Assembly: GCA_905221605.1 (NCBI GenBank)
Contig: CAJNDS010002328.1
Location: 312,001-376,000 of the forward strand
Source: Symbiodinium natans
Lineage: Eukaryota > Sar > Dinophyceae > Suessiales > Symbiodiniaceae
DNA length: 64,000 nt
Reading direction: 5' to 3'
In this document: piece after piece, positions 21,095 to 28,492 of the stretch
How positions within the stretch are numbered: position 1 is the first letter of the stretch
Layout: each line of letters starts with the position of its first letter
Translations under genes and position numbers: made by a program
Notes under the pieces: generated by a model
Databases searched by the model: none
Told to the model about the DNA's origin: nothing
The model's input: only the letters and a program-made list of their open reading frames with translations

Positions 21095-24000
21095 ATGGCA
21101 TCACTTGCACGCCAGCAAGCGCAGATACGCGCGGCCATCGCCGCGGGCGCCCGCCCGCGCACCACCGTGGCTGGAGCCACTGTGCTGCCCGTTGCACGCG
21201 GCGCAAATGGCGCGGGCTTCGTCTTCCTCGCTCAACCGGACGGCACAACGACGCCGCTCGGGAGCTTCTACTACCGGGAGACTGGCGCGCGCCCGCCCAC
21301 CAAGTGGTTGGACTTCGGCCAGCCACTGATCCGGGAAGGCCCCAACGACTACGTGCTCTTGCGGAACGGCCTCAAGCGGCTTGTAAGGAGCTTGCAGCAG
21401 GATGGCAAATTTCACTTGACGGGGCTGGGGAAGGTGTTCTTCCAAGACAAGTTTACAGAATATCTGGCCCACGTGCCGGTGATCGTCCGCGGCACGCGCA
21501 GCAGTGGCAGGAACGCTGGCCGGGCCTACGAGAGGCCCGACATGCTGCCAGTCAACACACTGGGACTCCGGCGGACGCGCCTGAACGACGCTCTGTCGCA
21601 GCAAGAGATCCTGGCCCGCATCAAGCAAGACGTCTTTGCCCAAGGACTGGCCGGGCCACCCTTCCACGATGGCCAAGGCAACAGAATCATCATGGAGATG
21701 AGCGAAGAAGTCTACTACTTGGACAATTCTCGAGACTGGGTCGTCTCTGCTCAATCCACGCAATACATCAACGACGAGGTCCGGGTGGAAACCATGCTGA
21801 ACCAGCGCCTGGCAAGAGTCCGCGACATCTCCTTCCAGCTTTTCGCCAGCCACGAAATCTTGGACGAGGCCTTTGAGCCCTACATGGACGACCTGTGCGT
21901 TCCAAGGCAGCTGTCCATCCTGCTGAAGCTGCCGCTGGAAGAGGTTTGCAGCGACTTCGACGCCATCGTCGAAGGCACGGCCTGGCGCACAGAGGGCATC
22001 AGCCCAGCAGAGATACGGGAGTTCTGCGAATGGCGCAACGCACCAGTCTTCCTCTTGGACCCCGACGGCCACGTGCTGGACAAATTCGAGCCTGCCGTGA
22101 AGGAAGCTCGGGCCCTGGCCTACGTGGCCTTCAACGGGCACGCATACTTCTACAAGTCTGCCAAGGTCATCACGGGCGGCGGCCTGGACGAAACGGTGAT
22201 GTACAGGCACGAGCGGCGGGAAACACAGCAGCTCCCACCGAAAAGCGAGTGGAAAGAATGGCAACCCGGCCAAGAGCCCGAGAGCGGCATCTTTTGGACG
22301 ACGACGGATCTGACGAAGATCCGCGCCCAGCTCCTCGCAGCCGGACACAGCCCTCGAGTTATGCTCAGATCCAGCGTGGAGTACTCGGCCCTGAAACTTC
22401 GCATCAAGAAGGGCGAGCCCTGCATCATCCGAGGGTTGCCAGAAGAAGCCGAAGTGCTAGAGCAATGGCTTCAGAAGCTGCCACTGAACACACCTTACCG
22501 CGGGCAGCGAATGGCAAGTCTTGCGCACGAGGTGCTCATGCAGTTGATCAAGGCGGAGCGCAAGCAGCCGGACGCAGAAGCGAGGAAAGCTGTACTGGAG
22601 CAGCAGAACGCGCTGTGCAACTTGTGCGGGGCTGAAATCCAGCTAGGGACCTGCGAGCTCGACCACGTAGTGCCAGTGCACCAAGCATTCAGCGACGACG
22701 AGCAAGTTCTGCAAGCACTGTGCCTGGAGTGCCACAGGAACAAGACGCTGCTGCAAACCATCCAGCCCACAAGCTTGGAGTCGCGCTTCAACCCTCGAGC
22801 CTGCGAGGCCTATCTATGGAGCCCAAAGCTGCCTCCGTTGGTGTTCGAGGTTCATACCCCTCGCAAACGCGTGCCTTGCCTCGGCATCGACGTCGTGCGG
22901 TGCCGCAAGAACGGGCTGGCGAACGCCAGCTTCCCGCTGCCCATCTTCTGCTGCCTGGATGACGTTAAAGCCGCGCGGCCGGGGCACCTAGCCGACCTGA
23001 CCTACGTAAGCCTGCGCATAGACCGCCGCGCGACGACCTACTCGCAATTGCCCTACGTGGGCGAAGGCTGGTACGCCAAACCTATCACCGCGTTCATGCT
23101 TGACACGGGCATGGCTACGTGGGACGACTTCAAGTACTCCTTGGACGCGACTGCGCATGTGACAGCCGAGTGCTTCCACAAGGCGCTGGACATCATGGAG
23201 CAGGCGTGGCCTGACGGCGAAGAGCACTACGCGAAGCTTTCCGTAAATGCGCTGATAGGCTTGTGGGCTCGCAACATGGACGTGGTGTACACCGTGCGGA
23301 CCAGCCAAAACGAGCTCGACGGCTATGGGTGCCAGGAGCGGCGCGTTTTCAGCATCTCTCCATATGATCTGCAAACGGATGAGGAGAGGATTGAGACGAT
23401 CGCAAAGCAAAAAGCCGCAGCCGAGCAGAAGGTCAATGCAGAGATCGAGGCGGAGAAGATCGAGGCCGCAGCCGAGCAGACTGAAGTGGAGAAGGTGGCC
23501 GAAAGGCGAAGAGTTGAGACGAAGCTTGAGGAGGCCTTAAGGCAGATTAGGCAAATAGATGACAAGCCACTTGCACAATACTGGGACTTCGTGTTTATCC
23601 GAAATCTGATGAGCAACGCCAGCCACAGGCCGCTGCACGACTTTGTGCTGGCGGCCGAGTACGTGGCCGTCGCAAGGATCAAGCATCAGCTGCGGGCCGC
23701 CCTACCCTCCTACATCAAATGCGTCAAGACTGATTGCGTGGTGGTCCAACAGCTGCCGAAGAAACACCTGCATCTGCTGCAAGAGCTCCAGGACCTCAAA
23801 CATCCCGACGGCAGTCAAGTCTACCGAGTCGAGGAAGTCAAGCCGCTGCGAGGACTTTACAGAGAGCCACAGCTTCCAGAGCACGCCATTCCTCCCGAGC
23901 TTGAATGGACGGACATCCCCGATCCCTTGACGCATTGTTTGGCAGGAGGCTCCCTGCTTCTCACAGGTTTCCCAGGCACTGGCAAAACCTACCTGGCTAG

Positions 24001-24952
24001 GCGCATCGTCGCAGCCTTGCGGGAACAAGGCCAAGCGGTGCACATTGTGGCCAAGACGCACTGCGCCGTGCAGAACATCGGCCAGGGGGCCCGTACGGCC
24101 GACCACTGGCTCAGAAGGTTCGTGCGCCACGGAAACATTCGCCTGATTGATTGGCTCGTGGTCGAAGAAATCACGCAGCTGGACACCGCCCTCTGGAACG
24201 ACATCGCCTGCCTGGCACTGAACACCCGGGTCCGCTTCCTGCTGCTGGGCGACTTCCGCCAACTGCCTGCGGTGCTAGACAGCTTTGCCGGCACGGAGGT
24301 TCTGCGTGAGCTCCGGCAAGCACAGCTGATCAATACGCTGACGCGGGGTTACCGGCACGAGCTGGTTGAGAACAGACGTAGCGACCCAGGCATCTTCAAT
24401 TTCTTGCGCTGGCTGCGCATTGATGAGCCGGGCGAGGTGTCGCTCAAAAGCGCGCTCCAGCGGGCTTGGGCGCAGTTTCCGGAAAGGGACGCCGTTGTGC
24501 CAGACACTGCCTTAGTAATAAGTCACCGGCATCGCATTCAGTTGAATGAATGGGTGAATCGAGTCAAAGCCCCTGATGGAGCCACGCACTTCCAACACTC
24601 CCCCGCCGAAAACGCAAAGAATTTGACCAATAAGCCACAGTCCATGCGAATCTGGCCGGGCATCCGACTGCTGGGGGCAGGCGGCAAGATCTGCAAAGGC
24701 ACCTTTGTTACGGTTAAGACATGCTGCGACGCCGCCGTGGAGCTAGAGGATGGGACGGAGCTCGCGCGCGACGACCTCTTCAAGTACACGCGCCTGCCAC
24801 ACGCCCTCACGTACGCAGGCTGCCAGGGCCTCACCCTTGCCGGGCACGTGGTGCTCTGTGACACTTACAGCAAACACTTCACGCTCAGGCACCTCTATAT
24901 GGGGAGCTCCAGAGCCACCCGCTCGGACCTCCTGTCTGTGCGAGTGTGGTAA
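21095..24952 (+). CDS. multidomain viral replicase: N-terminal domain, HNH, family B DNA polymerase, SF1 helicase
   Basis: One uninterrupted 1285-aa frame. Residues about 260-360 resemble an N-terminal viral polymerase domain (DLCVPRQLSILLKLP; FNGHAYFYKS). An HNH module occupies about 505-550: Zn ligands C508/C511 and C543/C546, ELDHVVP with H524, and CHRNK with N549. The polymerase follows. Motif A is GIDVVRCRKNGL with D599 and a trailing FPLP; motif B is KLSVNALIGLW (714-724); motif C is VKTDCVVV with D880, where most family B enzymes have YxDTDS. Two metal-binding acids therefore survive, but the flanking residues are unusual. A charged coiled-coil of about 60 residues (about 760-820) separates B from C. 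The helicase has Walker A GFPGTGKT (958-965), motif II VVEEITQLD, motif III LLLGDFRQLPAV (1049-1060) and a C-terminal SSRATRSDLL. This order fits RecD/Pif1-type SF1 enzymes. It probably replicates the element's genome; no dedicated protein-primer domain was identified. Confidence 0.8.
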   Translation: MASLARQQAQIRAAIAAGARPRTTVAGATVLPVARGANGAGFVFLAQPDGTTTPLGSFYYRETGARPPTKWLDFGQPLIREGPNDYVLLRNGLKRLVRSLQQDGKFHLTGLGKVFFQDKFTEYLAHVPVIVRGTRSSGRNAGRAYERPDMLPVNTLGLRRTRLNDALSQQEILARIKQDVFAQGLAGPPFHDGQGNRIIMEMSEEVYYLDNSRDWVVSAQSTQYINDEVRVETMLNQRLARVRDISFQLFASHEILDEAFEPYMDDLCVPRQLSILLKLPLEEVCSDFDAIVEGTAWRTEGISPAEIREFCEWRNAPVFLLDPDGHVLDKFEPAVKEARALAYVAFNGHAYFYKSAKVITGGGLDETVMYRHERRETQQLPPKSEWKEWQPGQEPESGIFWTTTDLTKIRAQLLAAGHSPRVMLRSSVEYSALKLRIKKGEPCIIRGLPEEAEVLEQWLQKLPLNTPYRGQRMASLAHEVLMQLIKAERKQPDAEARKAVLEQQNALCNLCGAEIQLGTCELDHVVPVHQAFSDDEQVLQALCLECHRNKTLLQTIQPTSLESRFNPRACEAYLWSPKLPPLVFEVHTPRKRVPCLGIDVVRCRKNGLANASFPLPIFCCLDDVKAARPGHLADLTYVSLRIDRRATTYSQLPYVGEGWYAKPITAFMLDTGMATWDDFKYSLDATAHVTAECFHKALDIMEQAWPDGEEHYAKLSVNALIGLWARNMDVVYTVRTSQNELDGYGCQERRVFSISPYDLQTDEERIETIAKQKAAAEQKVNAEIEAEKIEAAAEQTEVEKVAERRRVETKLEEALRQIRQIDDKPLAQYWDFVFIRNLMSNASHRPLHDFVLAAEYVAVARIKHQLRAALPSYIKCVKTDCVVVQQLPKKHLHLLQELQDLKHPDGSQVYRVEEVKPLRGLYREPQLPEHAIPPELEWTDIPDPLTHCLAGGSLLLTGFPGTGKTYLARRIVAALREQGQAVHIVAKTHCAVQNIGQGARTADHWLRRFVRHGNIRLIDWLVVEEITQLDTALWNDIACLALNTRVRFLLLGDFRQLPAVLDSFAGTEVLRELRQAQLINTLTRGYRHELVENRRSDPGIFNFLRWLRIDEPGEVSLKSALQRAWAQFPERDAVVPDTALVISHRHRIQLNEWVNRVKAPDGATHFQHSPAENAKNLTNKPQSMRIWPGIRLLGAGGKICKGTFVTVKTCCDAAVELEDGTELARDDLFKYTRLPHALTYAGCQGLTLAGHVVLCDTYSKHFTLRHLYMGSSRATRSDLLSVRVW

Positions 24953-24960
24953 AACAAGAT

Positions 24961-25092
24961 ATGATCTCGTCCGACCAGGAGCCCCTCCGCCCGGCGCCTG
25001 CCATGACGCTCGCCGAGTGCGTCGTGTGCAACGGCCTCGTCGTGTTTGCCTGGTACCTCTGCGACCCATTGAAAGAAGATGAGGCTCCTTGA
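24961..25092 (+). CDS. small ORF, 43 aa, overlapping the methyltransferase start
   Basis: The ATG is 8 nt after the replicase stop, and the frame ends 14 nt inside the methyltransferase gene. The peptide has a Cys-containing, mildly hydrophobic centre (ECVVCNGLVVFAWYLC) that could be a short membrane segment. Its placement in a compact co-oriented gene run favours it being real. No homologue is recognised. It may instead be leader sequence for the methyltransferase mRNA. Confidence 0.3.
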   Translation: MISSDQEPLRPAPAMTLAECVVCNGLVVFAWYLCDPLKEDEAP

Positions 25093-25696
25093 GCTCTTCT
25101 CGGGCACGGGGTCGATCGGCCGGGCCTTCCGGGACAGGGGCTGGGAGGTCGTTTCCGTCGACCTGGACCCCAAATTCCGCCCCACCGTCTGCTGCGACGT
25201 CATGGAGCTCGACGAGGGCTCGCTGGGGCACTTCGACATGGTGTGGGCCAGCCCCGTGTGCACCGAGTACTCGCAGGCCCTGCGCAAGCGGCCCCGGGTC
25301 CTGGCGCGGGGGGACCGCCTGGTGCTGCGGACCCTGGAGATCATCCGCAACCTGCGGCCGCGGTGGTGGGCCATGGAGAACCCGCAGACGGGGCTCCTGA
25401 AGACTCGCCCCTTCATGCAAGGAATTCCCTTCTCGGACGTCTGTTATTGCAAGTACGGGTACAATTATAGGAAGGCCACCCGGATATGGCACAACCTCCC
25501 CTGGAGCCCTCCGAGGCCATGTGCCGCAAGGGCAGCCGGTGCGCGGCCTTCGAGGACGGCATCCACCCCGAGGCCGCGCAGCGTGGAACCACCGCGGGAC
25601 GGCGCAACCAGCAGTCGCAGGCGCAGCTCTATAGCATCCCTCCCAGGCTCTGCGACGAGCTCGCCGCGGCGGTCAGCGCCTGACCGGGAAATGTAA
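25079..25696 (+). pseudogene. C5-cytosine DNA methyltransferase (phage-type), with one frameshift
   Basis: The ATG frame starts MRLLELFSGTGSIG, the SAM-binding motif I. It continues with WASPVCTEYSQ (catalytic Cys61 in motif IV) and WWAMENPQTG (E100-N101-P102, motif VI). These fit small phage- and NCLDV-style cytosine methyltransferases of about 200 aa. After about position 25490 the frame degenerates, while the adjacent frame continues with a conserved-looking end (LYSIPPRLCDELAA) to a stop at 25681-25683. A single-base deletion near 25490-25505 explains this. The uncorrected frame ends at 25696. The indel could be a consensus error in a GC-rich tract. The enzyme would methylate viral or host DNA; its target is unknown. 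Confidence 0.75.
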
Positions 25697-25699
25697 AGA

Positions 25700-26521
25700 A
25701 TGGGCAAGGTGAAGCTCTTCCCGAACCCCGAGTACACCTCGAAGCAGCCGCGGGACCCGATAGTGCCCACGGTGCCCTGCACGGGCATCTTCCTGGGTCC
25801 GAGCCGCTCGGGCAAGACGGTGGCCCTGATCAGCGCCATCCTGGACCAGTACCGCACGGCCAGCGGGGAGTCCGTCTTCGAGCGCATCTACATCTTCTCG
25901 CCGAGCATCGAGATCGACGACGTCTGGCAGCCCGTCAAGGACTTCATAGAGAACGACATGGGCGTGAACACCGAGCGGGAGCAGGTCTACTTCGACAAGT
26001 GGGACGAGGGGGCCCTCAGGACCATCATCGAGCAGCAGAAGAAGATCACGCGCACCAGCAAGCGCCTGGGGCTCAAGAAGCTCTTCCAAGTCTTGGTGGT
26101 CATAGACGACTATGCGGACCAGCCGGAGCTGCACCGGAAGATGGGCGACGGGGCGCTGGACACGCTCTTCATCCGCGGCCGCCACATGCAGATCAGCACC
26201 TGGGTGTCGTCCCAGAAGCTGCGGCTCATCAGCGCCGCCGTCCGGGTGAACATGCAGTTCATCTGCATCTGGAGGCTCAGGAACCAATTAGAGCTAGAAG
26301 CCGTTCTAGAGGAGCTATCGGCCCTGCTCCCGAAGCAGGAGCTCCTGGCGATGTACCAGGAGGCCACGAGGGAGCCCTACAGCTTCTGGTTCATCTACTA
26401 CCTGAAGCCCAAGGCGGAGATGTTCTACAAGCGCTGGGAGGAAAGGTTCCTGGTCGATGGGCAACCTGCTGGCGGCGGCGTGCAGCAAGCTCCTGGGGGG
26501 CGGGCCGATCATCGAAAGTGA
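25700..26521 (+). CDS. FtsK/HerA-type genome-packaging ATPase (A32-like), 273 aa
   Basis: Walker A is GPSRSGKT at residues 33-40 and Walker B is VLVVIDDYAD at 131-140. A conserved RHMQISTWVSSQ (161-172) supplies the polar sensor strand seen in packaging ATPases of polintons, virophages and giant viruses. The length (about 250-270 aa for the family) is complete. It starts 3 nt after the end of the uncorrected methyltransferase frame, and its last 65 nt overlap the longest form of the next gene. The gene is intact and would encode the motor that moves DNA into the capsid. Adjacent capsid genes support this. Confidence 0.85.
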   Translation: MGKVKLFPNPEYTSKQPRDPIVPTVPCTGIFLGPSRSGKTVALISAILDQYRTASGESVFERIYIFSPSIEIDDVWQPVKDFIENDMGVNTEREQVYFDKWDEGALRTIIEQQKKITRTSKRLGLKKLFQVLVVIDDYADQPELHRKMGDGALDTLFIRGRHMQISTWVSSQKLRLISAAVRVNMQFICIWRLRNQLELEAVLEELSALLPKQELLAMYQEATREPYSFWFIYYLKPKAEMFYKRWEERFLVDGQPAGGGVQQAPGGRADHRK

Positions 26522-27353
26522 GTGCAGCAACATCCGCTGCTGCTCCAGCAACCCGAACGTCCACGACCCGCAGGGCCAGCCCCGCCGTAAGAGGAAAAGC
26601 ATGGCGACCGTCTACGTGGACTCCCGGAGGCGGGTCTCGGGCTCGGACTCCAACTTCGCGTTCGAGCTCCCGGAGACGCTGCACATGCAGACGAGCGCCA
26701 AGCTGGCCGTCTACAAGGTGCGGATCGCGGACGCCTTCCTGAGCACCGACAGGGGCACCTACCTCTACTGGATCGACGTGGCCCTGGGGACCCTGAACAC
26801 CGCCCAGCTCCATGTGGGCGCCTACACCGGCACCCGGCTCGCGGCCTGGATCTCCTCGAACTTCGCGGCGGCCACCTACGTAGAGGCGACGAACGCCATC
26901 GAGGTGGCCCACGACGGCAACCGGCGCATCCTCTCGGACGCGGAGCTGCGGGACCTCTTCCCGAGCGGCCCCGGCTATCCGGCGGGCGCCTCGGCCGCCT
27001 TCCCGCAGAGCATCAACCACCTCCTGGGCGGGAGCTACATCGACGGGGCCCTGCAGATCTTCCCCTGGGTCTCCATGAACCCCTTCAACGAGGTCTACCT
27101 AAGATGCAGAGAGCTGGGCAACGCCGCGCACATCCTGGGGCCGCTGGGCACCGACATCATCTGCAAGGTCATCGTGGACAAGGGCGTGGGGCACGTGATG
27201 AAAGATCAAACGGACGACGGCCACCTAGTGGAGCTCCGGGGCCCGATCACGCTCCGCACGCTCAACTTTAGGCTCACGGACGTGGACGGCAACGAGGTGA
27301 ACACCCGAGGAACGTCCGTGAGTTTCGCCATTTTCCTCGACCCAGACAAGTGA
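26457..27353 (+). CDS. minor capsid (penton-like) protein, 298 aa
   Basis: The segment from internal Met 49 (ATG at 26601) reads VYVDSRRRVSGSDSNFAFEL. The C-terminus has LRTLNFRLTDVDGNEV followed by VSFAIFLD. I know both blocks from the minor capsid or penton protein of polinton-like viruses, virophages and adintoviruses. Two starts are possible. The upstream ATG at 26457 overlaps the ATPase gene by 65 nt and gives MGNLLAAACSK, which fits an N-myristoylation signal (Gly2, small residue at 6), followed by a CC pair and a basic PRRKRK stretch. The ATG at 26601 gives a 250-aa protein that begins directly at the conserved block. The length suits a single-jelly-roll vertex protein. It is intact and lies two genes before the major capsid protein gene. 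Confidence 0.7.
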   Translation: MGNLLAAACSKLLGGGPIIESECSNIRCCSSNPNVHDPQGQPRRKRKSMATVYVDSRRRVSGSDSNFAFELPETLHMQTSAKLAVYKVRIADAFLSTDRGTYLYWIDVALGTLNTAQLHVGAYTGTRLAAWISSNFAAATYVEATNAIEVAHDGNRRILSDAELRDLFPSGPGYPAGASAAFPQSINHLLGGSYIDGALQIFPWVSMNPFNEVYLRCRELGNAAHILGPLGTDIICKVIVDKGVGHVMKDQTDDGHLVELRGPITLRTLNFRLTDVDGNEVNTRGTSVSFAIFLDPDK

Positions 27354-27360
27354 TTTTCGG

Positions 27361-27371
27361 CAATAAATAAA
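27361..27371 (+). promoter_or_regulatory. AATAAATAAA stretch between the penton-like and AT-hook genes
   Basis: It lies 8-18 nt after the penton-like gene stop and immediately before the next ATG. It could act as a polyadenylation signal (AATAAA twice, overlapping) for the upstream mRNA, as an AT-rich promoter core for the downstream gene, or both. No functional choice can be made from sequence. Confidence 0.3.
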
Positions 27372-27800
27372 ATGCCGGAGGATGAGCAGCCCGAGCCCGC
27401 GGCTCCGCAGGCAAAGGGCGACGCGGCACCTGCCGAGCCCGAGCCCGAGCCCGCCCCCGGGCCCGCTGCGGCGCCTGCTGCGGCTCCTCCTGCTGATCCA
27501 CCTGCCCCTGCCGAGCCTGGGCCTCCAGCTGTGCCCCTGGAGGCCGAAGCCAAGCCCGCCGCCAAGCGCAGAGGCCGGCCGCCGGGCAGCAAGAACAAGC
27601 CGAAGCCCCCTCCGGCCACCGTCCCCGCCGACCCTGGCCCACCTCGTGAGCCGGAAGCGCCGGCGCCAGTTCCTGAGGAGCCAAAGCGGGAGCCCGCGCA
27701 GCCGGTCCGGATGACGGCCGCCGAGGAGAAGATGATGCACAGGCAGCACAGGCTGAACCGCTTCGAGCAGCTGGCCATGCGGAACAGCATGGACCTGTGA
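27372..27800 (+). CDS. AT-hook protein, Pro/Ala/Glu-rich, 142 aa
   Basis: A single AT-hook core, KRRGRPPGSKNK, sits near residues 65-76, with the Gly-Arg-Pro tripeptide that inserts in the minor groove of AT-rich DNA. The first 60 residues are Pro/Ala/Glu-rich and probably disordered; the C-terminal 35 residues (AEEKMMHRQHRLNRFEQLAM) look helical. It may organise DNA in the virion or act on regulatory AT-rich sites. Four AT-rich repeats lie immediately downstream (27822-28100) in otherwise GC-rich sequence and are obvious candidate binding sites. The motif is seen; the role is inferred. Confidence 0.65.
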   Translation: MPEDEQPEPAAPQAKGDAAPAEPEPEPAPGPAAAPAAAPPADPPAPAEPGPPAVPLEAEAKPAAKRRGRPPGSKNKPKPPPATVPADPGPPREPEAPAPVPEEPKREPAQPVRMTAAEEKMMHRQHRLNRFEQLAMRNSMDL

Positions 27801-27821
27801 TCCGAACCCCCCAGGCTCCCC

Positions 27822-28100
27822 GATTTACACTTGTAAATTACGTAAATTTGTCAAATTCCTGAACGCTAGCCCGGCCGGAGCTAGACGGGGACCCGGGCTC
27901 CCGACCCGGATTTACCTTGTCAATTTACGTAAATCTGTCAAATTCGCGAACGCAAGCTCCGAGCATAGCATTCAGGAATTTGACAAATTTACGTAATTTA
28001 CAGGTGTAAATCGGGGAGGGCCGGAGAGAGTCTCCCGCTAGCTCCAGCCGGCTAGCATTCAGGAATTTGACACATTTACGTAAATTGACAGGTGTAAATC
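27822..28100. repeat. four AT-rich repeats in inverted arrangement
   Basis: Copies run at about 27822-27870 and 27909-27957 (forward), then about 27964-28012 and 28051-28100 (reverse). The forward copy begins 'gatttacac(c)ttgtaaatt', has an 'acgtaaatttgtcaaattcc' middle and ends 'tgaacgctagc'. The reverse copies carry 'ttcaggaatttgacaaattt' and 'acaggtgtaaatc'. Each contains a TTACGTAA palindrome (ATTTACGTAAAT in copies 2 and 4). GC-rich spacers include a 'gctagc' palindrome. The whole could fold into a large cruciform. It separates the AT-hook gene from the next gene, both on the plus strand. Candidate functions are a replication origin, a bidirectional regulator or a packaging signal. Confidence 0.85.
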
Positions 28101-28149
28101 CGAAGGGCCCCCCGGGCGGTCGTGGCCTCCAGCCGGGGCTAGAGATAAA

Positions 28150-28158
28150 GCCACCATG
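28150..28158 (+). promoter_or_regulatory. perfect Kozak context at the 109-aa gene
   Basis: GCCACCATG precedes and includes the first ATG (28156), and ATAAA lies at 28145-28149. A strong eukaryotic translation context suggests the gene is expressed by a eukaryotic host. Confidence 0.4.
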
Positions 28159-28485
28159 ATGCCCCTGGAGCGCCGCAACGAGCCCCAGATGCTCAGGAGC
28201 TTCTGGAGGAAGTATCCCAGCTACAACCTCAACCCGCTGCTCCACAAGCGCTACAACGAGCTCCTGGAGGCCCGGGCCTTCAACAAGTGGCTGGACGAGC
28301 GCAGGACGCGCCAGGAGGGCGAGGAGTACACGGACGCCGTGGGGCGCCTCACGGAGGCCGTCAACCGCAGGGTGCCCCAGCTGCGCTACGCGCCCGCCGA
28401 AAGGTCGGGGGTGCGGCGGGTGGCCCGGGACGTCGCCGCCGGCCGCAACACGACGGACAGCGGCGTTTACGGCGGCATGCTATAA
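28156..28485 (+). CDS. hypothetical viral protein, 109 aa
   Basis: It begins at either of two adjacent ATGs (28156 or 28159) and ends in TAA overlapping TATAAA. The sequence is highly charged: RSFWRKYPSYNLNPLLHKRY at the start, then a KWLDERRTRQEGEEY stretch that should be helical. No family is recognised. It lies between the AT-rich repeat island and the major capsid gene, 7 nt from the latter. It could be a small structural, scaffold or DNA-binding protein. The GC-rich codon use matches the neighbouring capsid genes. Confidence 0.5.
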   Translation: MMPLERRNEPQMLRSFWRKYPSYNLNPLLHKRYNELLEARAFNKWLDERRTRQEGEEYTDAVGRLTEAVNRRVPQLRYAPAERSGVRRVARDVAAGRNTTDSGVYGGML

Positions 28486-28486
28486 A
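28481..28486 (+). promoter_or_regulatory. TATAAA box before the major capsid gene
   Basis: TATAAA overlaps the stop codon of the upstream gene and lies 6 nt before the capsid ATG (28493). It is the same motif as before the fibre gene and near the first gene of the block. The distance is short for a conventional TATA box, so transcripts would have very short or no leaders. Confidence 0.4.
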
Positions 28487-28492
28487 CGACAC

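Noticed and set aside
21101-22348. 415-codon minus-strand frame inside the replicase gene
   Set aside because: It is the antisense shadow of a GC-rich coding region; the plus strand has catalytic motifs.
27206-27790. Minus-strand Gly/Ala/Ser-rich frame opposite the AT-hook gene
   Set aside because: Composition mirrors the Pro/Ala-rich plus-strand gene; no motif.
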